Source: a virus
Length of the DNA: 64,000 nt
Strand: one strand, 5' to 3'
IMG/VR virus record: IMGVR_UViG_3300008448_000064
Location: 1 to 64,000 of that record
Of this stretch, positions 9,003-16,752 are shown piece after piece (position 1 is the first letter of the stretch; every line of letters starts with the position of its first letter). The notes under the pieces were generated by a model, which was not told the DNA's origin, made no database searches, and saw only the letters and a list, made by a program, of their open reading frames with translations. Both the position numbers and the translations under genes were made by a program.

Positions 9003-10408
9003 GCAAAGATTGTGCCGCCGATTTGTGTTCCGCCGTCTGCTTTAAGTTTATGTAAATATCCAATTGTTGTTCCAGGGCCGTATGCTCTTGGATCTGCCGC
9101 AGTAAATCTATATATATCCTTAGGAGCACTAGGTAGTATATTAATGGCTCCGTCTACAATCATACCAAGCTTTGCCTTTGATGGTCCCTGTACATACCAC
9201 TTGCTGGGATTTCGGTCTTTTGGTGTACCAGTAACTGCTTGGAATTGATTTTCTTGGTTCAGTATATGGTTAACTGTCCTGCCGCCGCCGTAACCTTTAC
9301 GTGTTCTATTTAAAATAACAGCCATGACATAAGCACATTCTTTAGTATTATTACTTGCTTCTGCACCAGTTGCCTTAACAAGATCAGTCCATTCGTCATC
9401 AGACATATTACGCCCTAAGAACTTTTCTGCTGACTGTCTTGCTTCACCTATCTTTTCGTTATCAAGTTTTACATTTGATGTGCTAGAAGCAGCGTCTACT
9501 TCTTTATTACCTTTTCCAGGTTTAACATCTGCTTCAGTGCTTTTTGTAAGTTTAGCAACTATATCAGGTTTTGTTTTTAAAACATTATTAAGAGCTAAAA
9601 TAGTTTCGGGTCCTGGATCACCGTCAACTGCAATACCTGCAGCCTTTTGAAAATCTCTAATTGCTTTACTAGTTTCAGGGCCTCTAATTCCATCTACCCC
9701 GAATCTAGGTAAAGGGTAGCCTAGTGCAACTAAAGCCTTTTGCATGTCTGCTACTGCTGGCCCTCTGTTCTTATTAGGAAGAACAACCGCAAACTGAGTA
9801 TCTGTTGGCTTGCCGCCGACAGGAGGAGTTTCAGGTCTTGTTGTTGAAGATCCGAATATTCTTCGAGTTTCGTCAGCAGCTTTCCTATAAACACCAAATT
9901 GATAATGTATACCATCGTTCTGCATTGGACTTCCGTCGTAGTCAATGACTTTAACACCTACTGCACTTTTAAGTGCATCTCGAACTTCTTTTTGGAAATC
10001 CCCAGCATAGTATTTTGTTTTCTTGTTATCGCCGCTAGGAAACAACATAAACACAATGTTAGCCACGCCTTGCGCTTTGACAGCGTTAACAACATTCATT
10101 ACATCACCTACAATTTTACTTGCAGGAGGTAATTTTATTTTACCTTGACTAGTAAGGTTTTGCTTTACTACATCAGCTGTATCGTTAGCACCAACAGAAA
10201 TTAACACGTTGGCACCTTTAGGGATTTTAACAATGTTTGCCAACATTTCACGGCCTACACCTCTGCCATGTGCGGCTGCTCCGTTGACTGCTAAATTGCG
10301 AGCACCATCTAACCCTGCTGTTGTTCCTACACCTCTTGCATGACTATCACCTACTGTGTAGAAATCATCAGTTTTGGCTTCTGTTAGTTTGAATTCGTTA
10401 AATCTCAT
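8999..10408 (-). CDS. three-domain SGNH hydrolase / peptidoglycan-binding / SleB-like cell wall hydrolase
   Basis: 469 residues in three parts. Residues 15-185 are an SGNH/GDSL hydrolase: G-D-S-H-A-R-G (20-26, nucleophile Ser), S-V-G-A-N-D (71-76) and D-G-I-H (164-167, Asp/His). Residues about 212-275 are a PGBD-1 peptidoglycan-binding domain (V-A-D-M-Q-K-A-L-V-A-L-G-Y ... F-G-V-D-G ... F-Q-K-A). Residues about 335-465 look like a SleB-type hydrolase domain (E-A, V-M-A-V-I-L-N-R, N-H-I-L-N-Q-E-N-Q-F). It may de-acetylate and cut the host wall, as an endolysin or virion enzyme. No signal peptide or membrane segment is seen. Four-base overlaps link it to both neighbours. Confidence 0.85.
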   Translation of the reverse strand: MRFNEFKLTEAKTDDFYTVGDSHARGVGTTAGLDGARNLAVNGAAAHGRGVGREMLANIVKIPKGANVLISVGANDTADVVKQNLTSQGKIKLPPASKIVGDVMNVVNAVKAQGVANIVFMLFPSGDNKKTKYYAGDFQKEVRDALKSAVGVKVIDYDGSPMQNDGIHYQFGVYRKAADETRRIFGSSTTRPETPPVGGKPTDTQFAVVLPNKNRGPAVADMQKALVALGYPLPRFGVDGIRGPETSKAIRDFQKAAGIAVDGDPGPETILALNNVLKTKPDIVAKLTKSTEADVKPGKGNKEVDAASSTSNVKLDNEKIGEARQSAEKFLGRNMSDDEWTDLVKATGAEASNNTKECAYVMAVILNRTRKGYGGGRTVNHILNQENQFQAVTGTPKDRNPSKWYVQGPSKAKLGMIVDGAINILPSAPKDIYRFTAADPRAYGPGTTIGYLHKLKADGGTQIGGTIFA

Positions 10409-10671
10409 TTACGTGTGCCCCAATCAGGAATCTTACCGCCGTATTTCTTTCCCTTGACTTTATGTCCGCCCATAGTCATGCGACTCTCTGGGTCTTTGCC
10501 CATCAAATGACTTTTATTACCTTCTCTAGCACGTAGTCCCTGGCTTTTGCAGCTGGCAAGGTTACTAGCACCTAGTTCTTTATTAGATTTAGCACTATTA
10601 CACAATGCTCTGCTGGCTTTTTCGTCAATAGCACTTAGTTCTTCTTGGGTTACGAATTCGTCGATTTTCAT
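10405..10671 (-). CDS. conserved small phage protein with C-K-S-Q-G-L-R-A-R-E motif
   Basis: 88 residues, basic, with L-A-S-C-K-S-Q-G-L-R-A-R-E-G-N-K-S-H in the centre and a Gly/Lys-rich C-terminus ending P-D-W-G. I have seen this pattern in other aquatic T4-type phages but know of no function. The ATG at 10671 is preceded by ATAAATA plus five bases and no ribosome-binding site. A TTG start at 10686, overlapping the epimerase stop, would add five residues and is the alternative. Confidence 0.75.
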   Translation of the reverse strand: MKIDEFVTQEELSAIDEKASRALCNSAKSNKELGASNLASCKSQGLRAREGNKSHLMGKDPESRMTMGGHKVKGKKYGGKIPDWGTRK

Positions 10672-10676
10672 AAGAG

Positions 10677-10683
10677 TATTTAT
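10677..10683 (-). promoter_or_regulatory. late promoter element ATAAATA
   Basis: ATAAATA on the minus strand, five bases from the ATG at 10671. It sits across the stop codon of the upstream epimerase gene. Confidence 0.55.
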
Positions 10684-11504
10684 CAAGCTTCTAAGTCAAT
10701 CCATTCGTAAACGTTAAGCCACTGACGTTTGCCCACAGTTTCTTTTAAGTGTTTTAGATTAGCACAGGTGTTTTGGCGCCAGCGTTGTTTTTCGCTATCA
10801 GGCACTTCTATAGTGCGTATTTCTACACCTTCTTGTTCTGCAATATATTCAGCAATGTCTAAAAAGCTGTGCGGTAATCCTGAACCGCAGTTCCAAATGC
10901 CGCTGCCTACTACGGTATTCATAAAATCTGTATGCAAACGGCAAACATCACCTACCCATGTCCAGTCACGTTTAACATGCTCTGCATTTTCCCATACTTC
11001 TATGTAGCCCTCTTTGCGGGCTTGTTGGCGCCATTTGTAAATAGCATTAGCACGCCTGCCGCGAATGTGCATCCATTTACCGTATACATTAAAGTAACGG
11101 AATCCCTGTACTAGTATTGCAGGTTTCTGTTGGAACACCCAGCGATCGAATAGATACTTGCTCCATGCATAGGCTGTCTGCGGATGGCAAGGTGCATACT
11201 CACTAAAGTCTTTAGTATTGCCATAGACACTGCTAGAACTTGCATACTGTAGATGTACACCGTTTTCATTACATTCTTTAAACAATCGTTGACTAAATTC
11301 AAAGTTTTGATGCAGTACTTTATCTACATCTGTTTCAGTCATGTCGGCAATCGCACCCAAATGTATTACCCATTTATAACTTCTTACATCTGGAAAATCA
11401 CTATCTCCCCATTCCCAACCGTCTACATGATAACCTTGTTGGTGTAACCAACTCATCATGTTTCTGCCGATAAAACCTTCATGACCTGTTACTAGCACTC
11501 TCAT
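10683..11504 (-). CDS. NAD-dependent sugar epimerase/dehydratase (extended SDR, HldD-like)
   Basis: 273 residues from the ATG at 11504, which has GAGG at good spacing; an upstream GTG at 11510 is less likely. The Rossmann motif G-H-E-G-F-I-G (near residue 7) binds NAD. S-S-S-S-V-Y-G supplies the catalytic Ser region, Y-A-W-S-K is the Tyr-x-x-x-Lys pair, and F-R-Y-F-N-V-Y-G is the hallmark of nucleotide-sugar epimerases. The pattern is nearest to ADP-heptose 6-epimerase (HldD), although the exact substrate cannot be read. Together with the nucleotidyltransferase-cupin gene at 62 kb it suggests the phage edits a surface sugar pathway. Confidence 0.85.
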   Translation of the reverse strand: MRVLVTGHEGFIGRNMMSWLHQQGYHVDGWEWGDSDFPDVRSYKWVIHLGAIADMTETDVDKVLHQNFEFSQRLFKECNENGVHLQYASSSSVYGNTKDFSEYAPCHPQTAYAWSKYLFDRWVFQQKPAILVQGFRYFNVYGKWMHIRGRRANAIYKWRQQARKEGYIEVWENAEHVKRDWTWVGDVCRLHTDFMNTVVGSGIWNCGSGLPHSFLDIAEYIAEQEGVEIRTIEVPDSEKQRWRQNTCANLKHLKETVGKRQWLNVYEWIDLEA

Positions 11505-11547
11505 AATCACCTCGCTTAGGTATTTACGCTTTTATTTTTAAGGCAAT

Positions 11548-11571
11548 AAAAAAGCCCCTTGCGGGGCTTTG
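11548..11571 (-). terminator. Rho-independent terminator
   Basis: Leftward hairpin AAAGCCCCGCAAGGGGCTTTTTT followed by more T, placed directly after the small wHTH-like gene at 11589. Confidence 0.85.
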
Positions 11572-11588
11572 ACTTGAACTAGCTATTA

Positions 11589-11861
11589 TTAAACAGCCAT
11601 GCCCAATGCTTTTGCCATGTAGCCTAATGCTACGATTTCACGGCTTGGCTTGCCAAGTTCGTATTCTGTAACAGTAACACCGTTACCTGCGGTACGTGTG
11701 TTAGAGTAAACAGCATAACCATGCTGACGAATGCGGCTTGCTTCTGCGCTGATGTTTTTAATACCAAAACGCTTTTCTGCCTGTGCTGGAGTGATCTTCT
11801 CACCTTCGCAAAGTGCGTTAAAAAGCTTAAATGTTTTAGTGTCTTTGTTAATACGTTTCAT
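11589..11861 (-). CDS. small winged-helix/HTH-like DNA-binding protein
   Basis: 90 residues, basic at the N-terminus. Residues about 22-60 (I-T-P-A-Q-A-E-K-R-F-G-I ... A-S-R-I-R-Q-H-G-Y-A-V) look like a helix-turn-helix, with a beta-wing T-V-T-E-Y-E-L-G after it. Similar small proteins are common in T4-type cyanophages. It is a single-gene unit with its own sigma-70-like promoter (11910-11938) and terminator (11548-11571). The leader has the ribosome-binding site AAAAGGAAAC. It may be an early or middle transcription regulator. Confidence 0.8.
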   Translation of the reverse strand: MKRINKDTKTFKLFNALCEGEKITPAQAEKRFGIKNISAEASRIRQHGYAVYSNTRTAGNGVTVTEYELGKPSREIVALGYMAKALGMAV

Positions 11862-11909
11862 AGTAGTTTCCTTTTAATAAAACTAGCTTACCAGTGCTAG
11901 TAAGTTTCT

Positions 11910-11938
11910 ATTATATAATGTTTAAGATAAAAGGTCAA
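11910..11938 (-). promoter_or_regulatory. sigma-70-like promoter
   Basis: Minus strand TTGACC, 17 bp, TATAAT; drives the 11861 gene after a leader of about 40 nt. Confidence 0.75.
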
Positions 11939-11956
11939 ACAGAACGGTTAAGTTGT

Positions 11957-12325
11957 TTAGTTTTGTTTGCTCAAACCCATAGCTTCTGCTTGATCAGCAG
12001 GAATGTGTCCTGCAAAGTTTTGGCCGGGGAAACGTTGTCTTACCACTTCCAGTGCTTGATCCAATGTAGTGCCTTGTCCAAGGAACTCACCGTTGTCCTT
12101 GGCATACAAATAGAAAGATCCTTTTTCATTTTGAACTTCGATTTCTCTTACATCAGTCAAAGTCTCTGTATCGTTGTCAGCTTCTTTAGCTGTTTGATAT
12201 TTTTTGAGAAGCTCTACCATTGTTTCTGGCTTTTCTAACATGCGATCTAGTATGTGCTTACTAGCACGAAACCAACCGGCCATGTAACCAAAAACAAATA
12301 TCAAAAAGATGAGAAAAATATCCAT
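11957..12325 (-). CDS. small membrane-anchored phage protein
   Basis: 122 residues. One N-terminal transmembrane helix (residues 2-17, F-L-I-F-L-I-F-V-F-G-Y) anchors a soluble domain. The C-terminal part has the pattern G-E-F-L-G-Q-G-T-T-L-D-Q-A-L-E-V-V-R-Q-R-F-P-G, which I recall from other aquatic phages. No known function. The gene has its own promoter 30 bp upstream. Confidence 0.75.
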   Translation of the reverse strand: MDIFLIFLIFVFGYMAGWFRASKHILDRMLEKPETMVELLKKYQTAKEADNDTETLTDVREIEVQNEKGSFYLYAKDNGEFLGQGTTLDQALEVVRQRFPGQNFAGHIPADQAEAMGLSKQN

Positions 12326-12354
12326 TGCGGCTTTCTATATAGATTTAAAAGTTA

Positions 12355-12383
12355 ATTATAATGTCAAATGGCAAAAATGTCAA
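12355..12383 (-). promoter_or_regulatory. sigma-70-like promoter
   Basis: Minus strand TTGACA, 17 bp, TATAAT, overlapping the 3' end of the upstream gene; drives the 12325 gene. Confidence 0.8.
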
Positions 12384-12697
12384 CTGCCTGTATTCCATTT
12401 TAGGGCCCAATAGGTATAGTCTCGGGCTTGCAGTCTAGCAGTGATCTTATATTTATAACCATATGATACTTGATCAACCATTCTATGCCAAATAGGTTGA
12501 TCCACTGCATGTTGCATGATCCACTGTCCTTGTTCGCTCTCTTGCCATTTCCATAAGGGCTCGGCAGCATATAGATCAGGATCTTCTACATCACCCAATG
12601 TAAAAGTGTGAACTATAACTTCTTTTATTTCAACGATCTTGTCATCCACAATGTTAAACTGATTCTTCAGATTGGATAAGTTTGAGGAATATTTCAT
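12380..12697 (-). CDS. small protein of the C-terminal L-K-W family
   Basis: 105 residues if started at the ATG at 12697, which has GGGAC upstream and overlaps the preceding gene by 44 bases; an ATG at 12745 would add 16 residues. The C-terminus Y-T-Y-W-A-L-K-W-N matches the F-x-L-K-W ending shared by several neighbours. Unknown function. Confidence 0.65.
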   Translation of the reverse strand: MKYSSNLSNLKNQFNIVDDKIVEIKEVIVHTFTLGDVEDPDLYAAEPLWKWQESEQGQWIMQHAVDQPIWHRMVDQVSYGYKYKITARLQARDYTYWALKWNTGS

Positions 12698-12995
12698 AGT
12701 TGTCCCGAGCCTTCCTGAGTCCCGGATATTTTTCGCATAGCTCATCTATTTTATCCTCTTCTGCTTTTTTCTTTTTGGCCCAATCTAAAATGGAAACAGC
12801 TTCTCCAGTCAGTTCAATATTGGCATAGCTCATATCCAATTGTTTCCACATGTTACCATCATTGACTTCCATACAGTTCATGTTGCTGTTGTAGCGCACC
12901 ATGCCGGCACCTACTGCACCTGGACTGATGTAGGGATTGCTTGGGTGCCCGCCACTTACAGTGATATACTGGCCTCCGGTTAAACCTCTGATCAT
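12654..12995 (-). CDS. probable virion-associated small protein
   Basis: 113 residues. The N-terminal half (G-G-Q-Y-I-T-V-S-G-G, then G-M-V-R-Y-N-S-N-M-N-C-M-E-V-N-D-G-N-M-W) resembles the display module of phage fibre and whisker proteins. The C-terminal half is a charged helix (A-K-K-K-K-A-E-E-D-K-I-D-E-L). A related layout is found in structural proteins of marine T4-type phages. It starts one codon after the previous stop, with GGAG upstream. Confidence 0.65.
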   Translation of the reverse strand: MIRGLTGGQYITVSGGHPSNPYISPGAVGAGMVRYNSNMNCMEVNDGNMWKQLDMSYANIELTGEAVSILDWAKKKKAEEDKIDELCEKYPGLRKARDNYEIFLKLIQSEESV

Positions 12996-12996
12996 A

Positions 12997-13176
12997 TTAA
13001 CTCCATTGTAATAAAAAGAGATCAGCGTCTCTATCTTTTCTAAAATCCACGTAGGCCAAATCTCTCAGTACCCATCTGTCTCCTGCAGGTCCGTAATGTT
13101 TCTCTAGCCATTTAACTGGTGCATATGTAGGTCCTTTGGCACGTTGCTTTAGGTCGCCTAAGTATATTGTTCTCAT
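12997..13176 (-). CDS. small protein of the C-terminal L-Q-W family
   Basis: 59 residues from the ATG at 13176, whose TGA-overlapping ATGA couples it to the upstream gene; an upstream in-frame start at 13209 lies within that gene. It ends D-A-D-L-F-L-L-Q-W-S, the shared ending of this cluster. Unknown function. Confidence 0.65.
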   Translation of the reverse strand: MRTIYLGDLKQRAKGPTYAPVKWLEKHYGPAGDRWVLRDLAYVDFRKDRDADLFLLQWS

Positions 13177-13385
13177 CCTTCGTCTCCGCTCCATTTTAAA
13201 ATAAACCAATCACGCTGGCTTTCTTTTCTGAAACTCCATAACACTTCAGTCATGCGTTGACCTACCCCTTGAGGACTTTGAGCCCATTCATCCATCTCTT
13301 TAATCTTTTCGGAAGTAGCTTCCTCTTTGTCTAATACTACGCCCGGCAGTCTAAACAAACCTACATCGCAGGTTTTCATTTTCAT
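13173..13385 (-). CDS. small protein of the C-terminal L-K-W family
   Basis: 70 residues, start M-K-M-K-T-C-D-V-G. It ends R-D-W-F-I-L-K-W-S-G. It is coupled by ATGA to the 13176 gene. Unknown function; one of at least seven neighbours with this ending. Confidence 0.7.
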   Translation of the reverse strand: MKMKTCDVGLFRLPGVVLDKEEATSEKIKEMDEWAQSPQGVGQRMTEVLWSFRKESQRDWFILKWSGDEG

Positions 13386-13395
13386 TGAGGTTTCC

Positions 13396-14349
13396 TTAAC
13401 ACTGATCTTTTCCTATAATAGATAATTTAACGTCCGAGATAGATCGCACATCTACATTATATAGAGGAACTGTAACAGATATCAAGTCCTTTTGAAAAGT
13501 CTTTACTCTAAGATCATCGATACTGGCTTGTCCATAGAATCTATCCAATGGTAATCTTACACAGGCAGAATGTATGTTTTGACCTGATCGATTAAACGAT
13601 ACAACTAACATTGGCGACTTACGTTCAAAAGTTTTTTGCAGTAGTTGTAACGAAGACTGATCGTTAAAGTAATAACTTTTTCTAGCATTTGGTTTAAAGA
13701 TGTTGTCATCGTTAGGCGCGGAGGCAATCATCACTGTAGATGATGCTGTACTTTTATCTCCGTCCTGTGTTCTAGCTAGAACCTCGTGCAATGATTTGAT
13801 AAACCCTTCGCTCCAAGTCACAGAAACTTGTGCAATAAAATAAGGTTGCCTATTTGAATCTATTTTAAAATCAGAGTTCTTAAGCTGTACATCAAAAGAT
13901 CTAGATGGATAGTATTCCACAGCCTTTGCCACAAGGCGGTCTCCTTGTTGTTTAGTCTGCTGATAGGATTCAATTCGCTCGCCAAGTGCAACACCATCTA
14001 CTGCACTGTCAGTACGATTTTTGGTTATGATTCTATTTTTGAGCTTGCTGTCAGCGACCCATACATCTGCTTCTACGATATATTGTCTGCCTCGTTGTTC
14101 TACAGAAATTACTTTGAACTTGTCAACATAGCCTGAACTAAAGTCAAAGATCTCGTCCTTGACTAGACTGTCGTTGCGTACTACAGTTTCACTTAGTATC
14201 AGTGTACCTACTTTAGCTTCTATTGCACGTTGAAAAGCATGACGCCTTGCGGCATCTTCTGTTGAGCCTACTCCTACAGATCTTACAGGATTAGACAAAA
14301 CATTCGATGACAGCAAGGCTAAAGTGCAAGTTACAATGAACTTGAACAT
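13396..14349 (-). CDS. exported protein with FlgT-N/LPP20-like domain
   Basis: 317 residues with a signal peptide (cut near residue 19, V-L-S-N). Residues 24-105 show the pattern V-G-S-T-E-D-A-A-R-R-H-A-F-Q-R-A-I-E ... F-K-V-I-S-V-E-Q-R-G-R-Q-Y-I-V-E-A-D-V-W-V, typical of the FlgT N-terminal / LPP20-like fold of outer-membrane-associated proteins. The rest is not recognised. It lies five bases after a lipoprotein gene of similar character, with AGGTAAG before the ATG. The pair probably acts in the host periplasm, perhaps in envelope modification or superinfection exclusion; this is inference. Confidence 0.65.
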   Translation of the reverse strand: MFKFIVTCTLALLSSNVLSNPVRSVGVGSTEDAARRHAFQRAIEAKVGTLILSETVVRNDSLVKDEIFDFSSGYVDKFKVISVEQRGRQYIVEADVWVADSKLKNRIITKNRTDSAVDGVALGERIESYQQTKQQGDRLVAKAVEYYPSRSFDVQLKNSDFKIDSNRQPYFIAQVSVTWSEGFIKSLHEVLARTQDGDKSTASSTVMIASAPNDDNIFKPNARKSYYFNDQSSLQLLQKTFERKSPMLVVSFNRSGQNIHSACVRLPLDRFYGQASIDDLRVKTFQKDLISVTVPLYNVDVRSISDVKLSIIGKDQC

Positions 14350-14354
14350 AGTAC

Positions 14355-15005
14355 TTACCTAAACTTACTTTTGAGATAGTTACCTGCTCGTTCGCTGTCT
14401 TTATCCCAACGGATAGTAACTGCTACAGTTTGTCTATCTACAACCTTTTCTTCTGCTACATAGATACCTTTAAGGATACCAGAAGCATTAACTCGAATAG
14501 TTTCTGTAACATTTCTAGCAATGTCGTTAGAGTTTTCTCTCACAGCCCAATTAGTTTCTTTGGCTGCATCCTCGTCGGACAGTTCTACTTCCTCGCCAGA
14601 GATACGTTGTTTAACACGATCATTGGCTTTTTCAATGTTCTTGCTCAATGTGTTAACAGTCGTTGAGCTAGTAACATCTTCGTGTATGAAGTGACGCAGT
14701 TTGGCTTTGGCTTTGGCTGCACCTACTCGGAAAGCCAGTTCTCTATTAACTTCGCTGTTACCGTTTGATGTTGCGTAGGCTGTGACTTCAATAGCTTTGA
14801 AGTCGCCTTTAACACAGGTACGCTCACTCCAGCCAGTACCCCAAAAGCAGTCCCATTCAATCTTAACACCTTGTCGTTTAAAACTAGAAGTTAGCTTCTG
14901 ACTGCCAATTGCTGATACTGATGCAGGATCTACAGACTTGGTACCAGCACAGCCTGCAATCATTGAACAAACTATAATAGCCGTAAAAACTAGCGGTACT
15001 TTCAT
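14355..15005 (-). CDS. outer-membrane lipoprotein, LPP20-like
   Basis: 216 residues. The signal peptide ends in the lipobox I-A-G-C (Cys19), with Ala at +2, predicting an outer-membrane lipoprotein. A long alpha/beta domain includes F-R-V-G-A-A-K-A-K-A-K-L-R-H-F-I and, near the end, I-Y-V-A-E-E-K-V-V-D-R-Q-T-V-A-V-T-I-R-W. This is like LPP20-type proteins. It overlaps the upstream 42-residue gene by ATGA and the next gene starts five bases after its stop. Confidence 0.7.
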   Translation of the reverse strand: MKVPLVFTAIIVCSMIAGCAGTKSVDPASVSAIGSQKLTSSFKRQGVKIEWDCFWGTGWSERTCVKGDFKAIEVTAYATSNGNSEVNRELAFRVGAAKAKAKLRHFIHEDVTSSTTVNTLSKNIEKANDRVKQRISGEEVELSDEDAAKETNWAVRENSNDIARNVTETIRVNASGILKGIYVAEEKVVDRQTVAVTIRWDKDSERAGNYLKSKFR

Positions 15006-15130
15006 TTTGCCATCTCCTGTGATTGAGTTTTAACTGTGTCAATGCCTTTGTCTAACATACGAGCAATGCCGGAGAATCCAACGGTTGCCAGTACCAAACC
15101 AAAAACTGTGCCTAAAATAAATGCCTTCAT
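15002..15130 (-). CDS. 42-residue single-span membrane protein
   Basis: ATG at 15130 with AGAGG upstream gives M-K-A-F-I-L-G-T-V-F-G-L-V-L-A-T-V-G-F-S-G and a charged C-terminus ending S-Q-E-M-A-K. It is a one-helix membrane protein and the first gene after a good promoter, coupled to the lipoprotein gene by ATGA. Similar micro-proteins occur in other aquatic T4-type phages as far as I recall. Confidence 0.8.
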   Translation of the reverse strand: MKAFILGTVFGLVLATVGFSGIARMLDKGIDTVKTQSQEMAK

Positions 15131-15159
15131 TGAGAGCCTCTTTGTTACAAACATAAGTT

Positions 15160-15188
15160 ATTATACAATCAAAAAGACATTTTGTCTA
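15160..15188 (-). promoter_or_regulatory. sigma-70-like promoter
   Basis: Minus strand TAGACA, 17 bp, TATAAT, about 25 bp before the 15130 gene; first promoter of the 15130 to 13396 operon. Confidence 0.7.
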
Positions 15189-15197
15189 TTCTTTTGG

Positions 15198-15611
15198 TTA
15201 TCTGGATAGTTCCAAAAGCATTTTATATTTCTCGTAGGCTTTTTGAACTGCGGGATTTTTATTACGAACACCCATTTCGTTAAATGTTTCGTTTTCTATT
15301 TTTTTGAATCTGAAGTTTTCCCGTTCAAGTTCTTCTATTTCCTGTTCACGCTTAACTAGACGTTCATAGTGTTCTTCACTGACATAGACTTTAAGTAGAG
15401 GTTCTTTTTCAATCTCTTGCTGATACGGAATGTTAGCTTCGCTCCAGGATCGGTAACTAATCGGAGCCGACCTGTGTCTGTAATGCCGTTTACTTTTTTC
15501 TACATGCATTTGAAAACGCTTGCGAAAGCGTTCTTCTACAACTTCCCAAGTCTCTAATGGATTGTGGTCTTTGGAGTAGTAGTAAAAATCTTTTGGAAAG
15601 TTTATAGCCAT
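15198..15611 (-). CDS. hypothetical coiled-coil protein
   Basis: 137 residues, rich in Tyr, Arg and Glu. Residues about 88-110 (R-L-V-K-R-E-Q-E-I-E-E-L-E-R-E) predict a coiled coil. Its start overlaps the end of the 15602 gene by ten bases. Unknown function. Confidence 0.7.
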   Translation of the reverse strand: MAINFPKDFYYYSKDHNPLETWEVVEERFRKRFQMHVEKSKRHYRHRSAPISYRSWSEANIPYQQEIEKEPLLKVYVSEEHYERLVKREQEIEELERENFRFKKIENETFNEMGVRNKNPAVQKAYEKYKMLLELSR

Positions 15612-15856
15612 TTTAGTTTAAACCAGTTAGCATGTTTTTCTTCTTTGAACACAAACTCTTTCTCACCTTGCCAATTTCGGTATCGGCTAACCCATGCGTC
15701 TTTAGGAAAAGATTGTTCGCACCATAAGTTTAGTGCTTTGAAGTGAGCATCATTGCCAAACTCTTGATTGTCTTTTTCCCAATTCCAAACATTGGCACGA
15801 TCAACATTAACTACGTGCCAGCCCTGTCGAAAGTAATATCTAAATCTCTTAGCCAT
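15602..15856 (-). CDS. small protein of the C-terminal L-K-W family
   Basis: 84 residues with many aromatic residues. It ends H-A-N-W-F-K-L-K-W-L, the shared signature. It overlaps both neighbours by eight to ten bases. Unknown function. Confidence 0.7.
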   Translation of the reverse strand: MAKRFRYYFRQGWHVVNVDRANVWNWEKDNQEFGNDAHFKALNLWCEQSFPKDAWVSRYRNWQGEKEFVFKEEKHANWFKLKWL

Positions 15857-16091
15857 TAATGTAGTCCTTTAGAACAAGATCATTCCCATATTTTAATTTT
15901 AGCATAGTCTCTTGTTTTTCACAAGTGGTAATGACATCTATCTTATAGCCTGTTACAACTTTACTAACCATCTGTCCTTGTGTATAGACTTTATTAGTCA
16001 GTGCTTCTACTTTAATATCTACTTCTAATCCTTTAAGCCAAATAATATCATGATCTTCTAGTTTTGGAATTGCCAGTGCCCATGTATTCAT
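15849..16091 (-). CDS. small protein related to the L-K-W cluster
   Basis: 80 residues. Near the C-terminus it has Q-E-T-M-L-K-L-K-Y-G, a variant of the F-x-L-K-W ending with an extra tail. It is coupled to the upstream gene by TAATG. Unknown function. Confidence 0.65.
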   Translation of the reverse strand: MNTWALAIPKLEDHDIIWLKGLEVDIKVEALTNKVYTQGQMVSKVVTGYKIDVITTCEKQETMLKLKYGNDLVLKDYING

Positions 16092-16471
16092 TAACTACTC
16101 CAACGCATGATAAACAGGGTTCGATCACGTTCGTTGCGGAACCAAAACTTACGGTTGTTCATGTACCAACGCTTTAATGGTTCGGGTGTTAGATCTTTAG
16201 TTTCGTTCCATATGCTACCAGTTTCGCCAAAAGTATCTGAGCACCAAATTTCCATTTCCAACCAACTGCCGCCAATAGGCTCTACACAATGATATCGGGC
16301 ACCGTAGACAGTGCCTTCGCTTAACATTAGATCTTCAACTGGTTTTTTCAATAAGTCTTTCATTAATCGATCAATAGCCTTTGCTGTCCAATAGCTTTTA
16401 CCTGTGTTTCTTCCGGACATCATTATCTTAAATTCATCACCAGACTTTAACTCCATTTTAGTTTGGCCCAT
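16091..16471 (-). CDS. small protein with terminase-like P-loop and C-terminal M-R-W
   Basis: 126 residues from the ATG at 16471, which has AGAGG at good spacing. Residues 17-26 read M-M-S-G-R-N-T-G-K-S, similar to the Walker A of phage large terminases. There is no visible Walker B, and the protein is far too short to be one. It ends T-L-F-I-M-R-W-S-S, so it also belongs to the L-K-W cluster. Nucleotide binding is possible but unproven. Confidence 0.65.
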   Translation of the reverse strand: MGQTKMELKSGDEFKIMMSGRNTGKSYWTAKAIDRLMKDLLKKPVEDLMLSEGTVYGARYHCVEPIGGSWLEMEIWCSDTFGETGSIWNETKDLTPEPLKRWYMNNRKFWFRNERDRTLFIMRWSS

Positions 16472-16752
16472 GTTACCTCTTTGTCCGTAGCTAGATAAAT
16501 CTTTAGTTCATTAAACTCTGTGTGCCAACACCAATGGGGATTGACCGGAAATCTGTCTTGATGACTCATTGTGAGCCAATGTTCTCTATCACAACTGGCA
16601 CCCCAGGTAGACCAACACCATTGCCTTAGTTGATCAAATTCCGCCATCCTCGCTGCTCTATCAAACTTTCCAGGATTACTTTTAACTTCTATTAGATAAG
16701 CAAATCGTTCACTGCCCGTATGTCGCTTGTCTGTTTTTCTTATTTGAATCAT
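16447..16752 (-). CDS. small protein of the C-terminal L-K-W family
   Basis: 101 residues, Trp/His-rich (Q-W-C-W-S-T-W-G and H-W-C-W-H). It ends E-V-T-W-A-K-L-K-W-S. It overlaps the next gene by 25 bases and the previous by four. Unknown function. Confidence 0.7.
   Translation of the reverse strand: MIQIRKTDKRHTGSERFAYLIEVKSNPGKFDRAARMAEFDQLRQWCWSTWGASCDREHWLTMSHQDRFPVNPHWCWHTEFNELKIYLATDKEVTWAKLKWS

Noticed and set aside
16091-16471. Large terminase subunit
   Set aside because: Too short, with no Walker B or nuclease motif.
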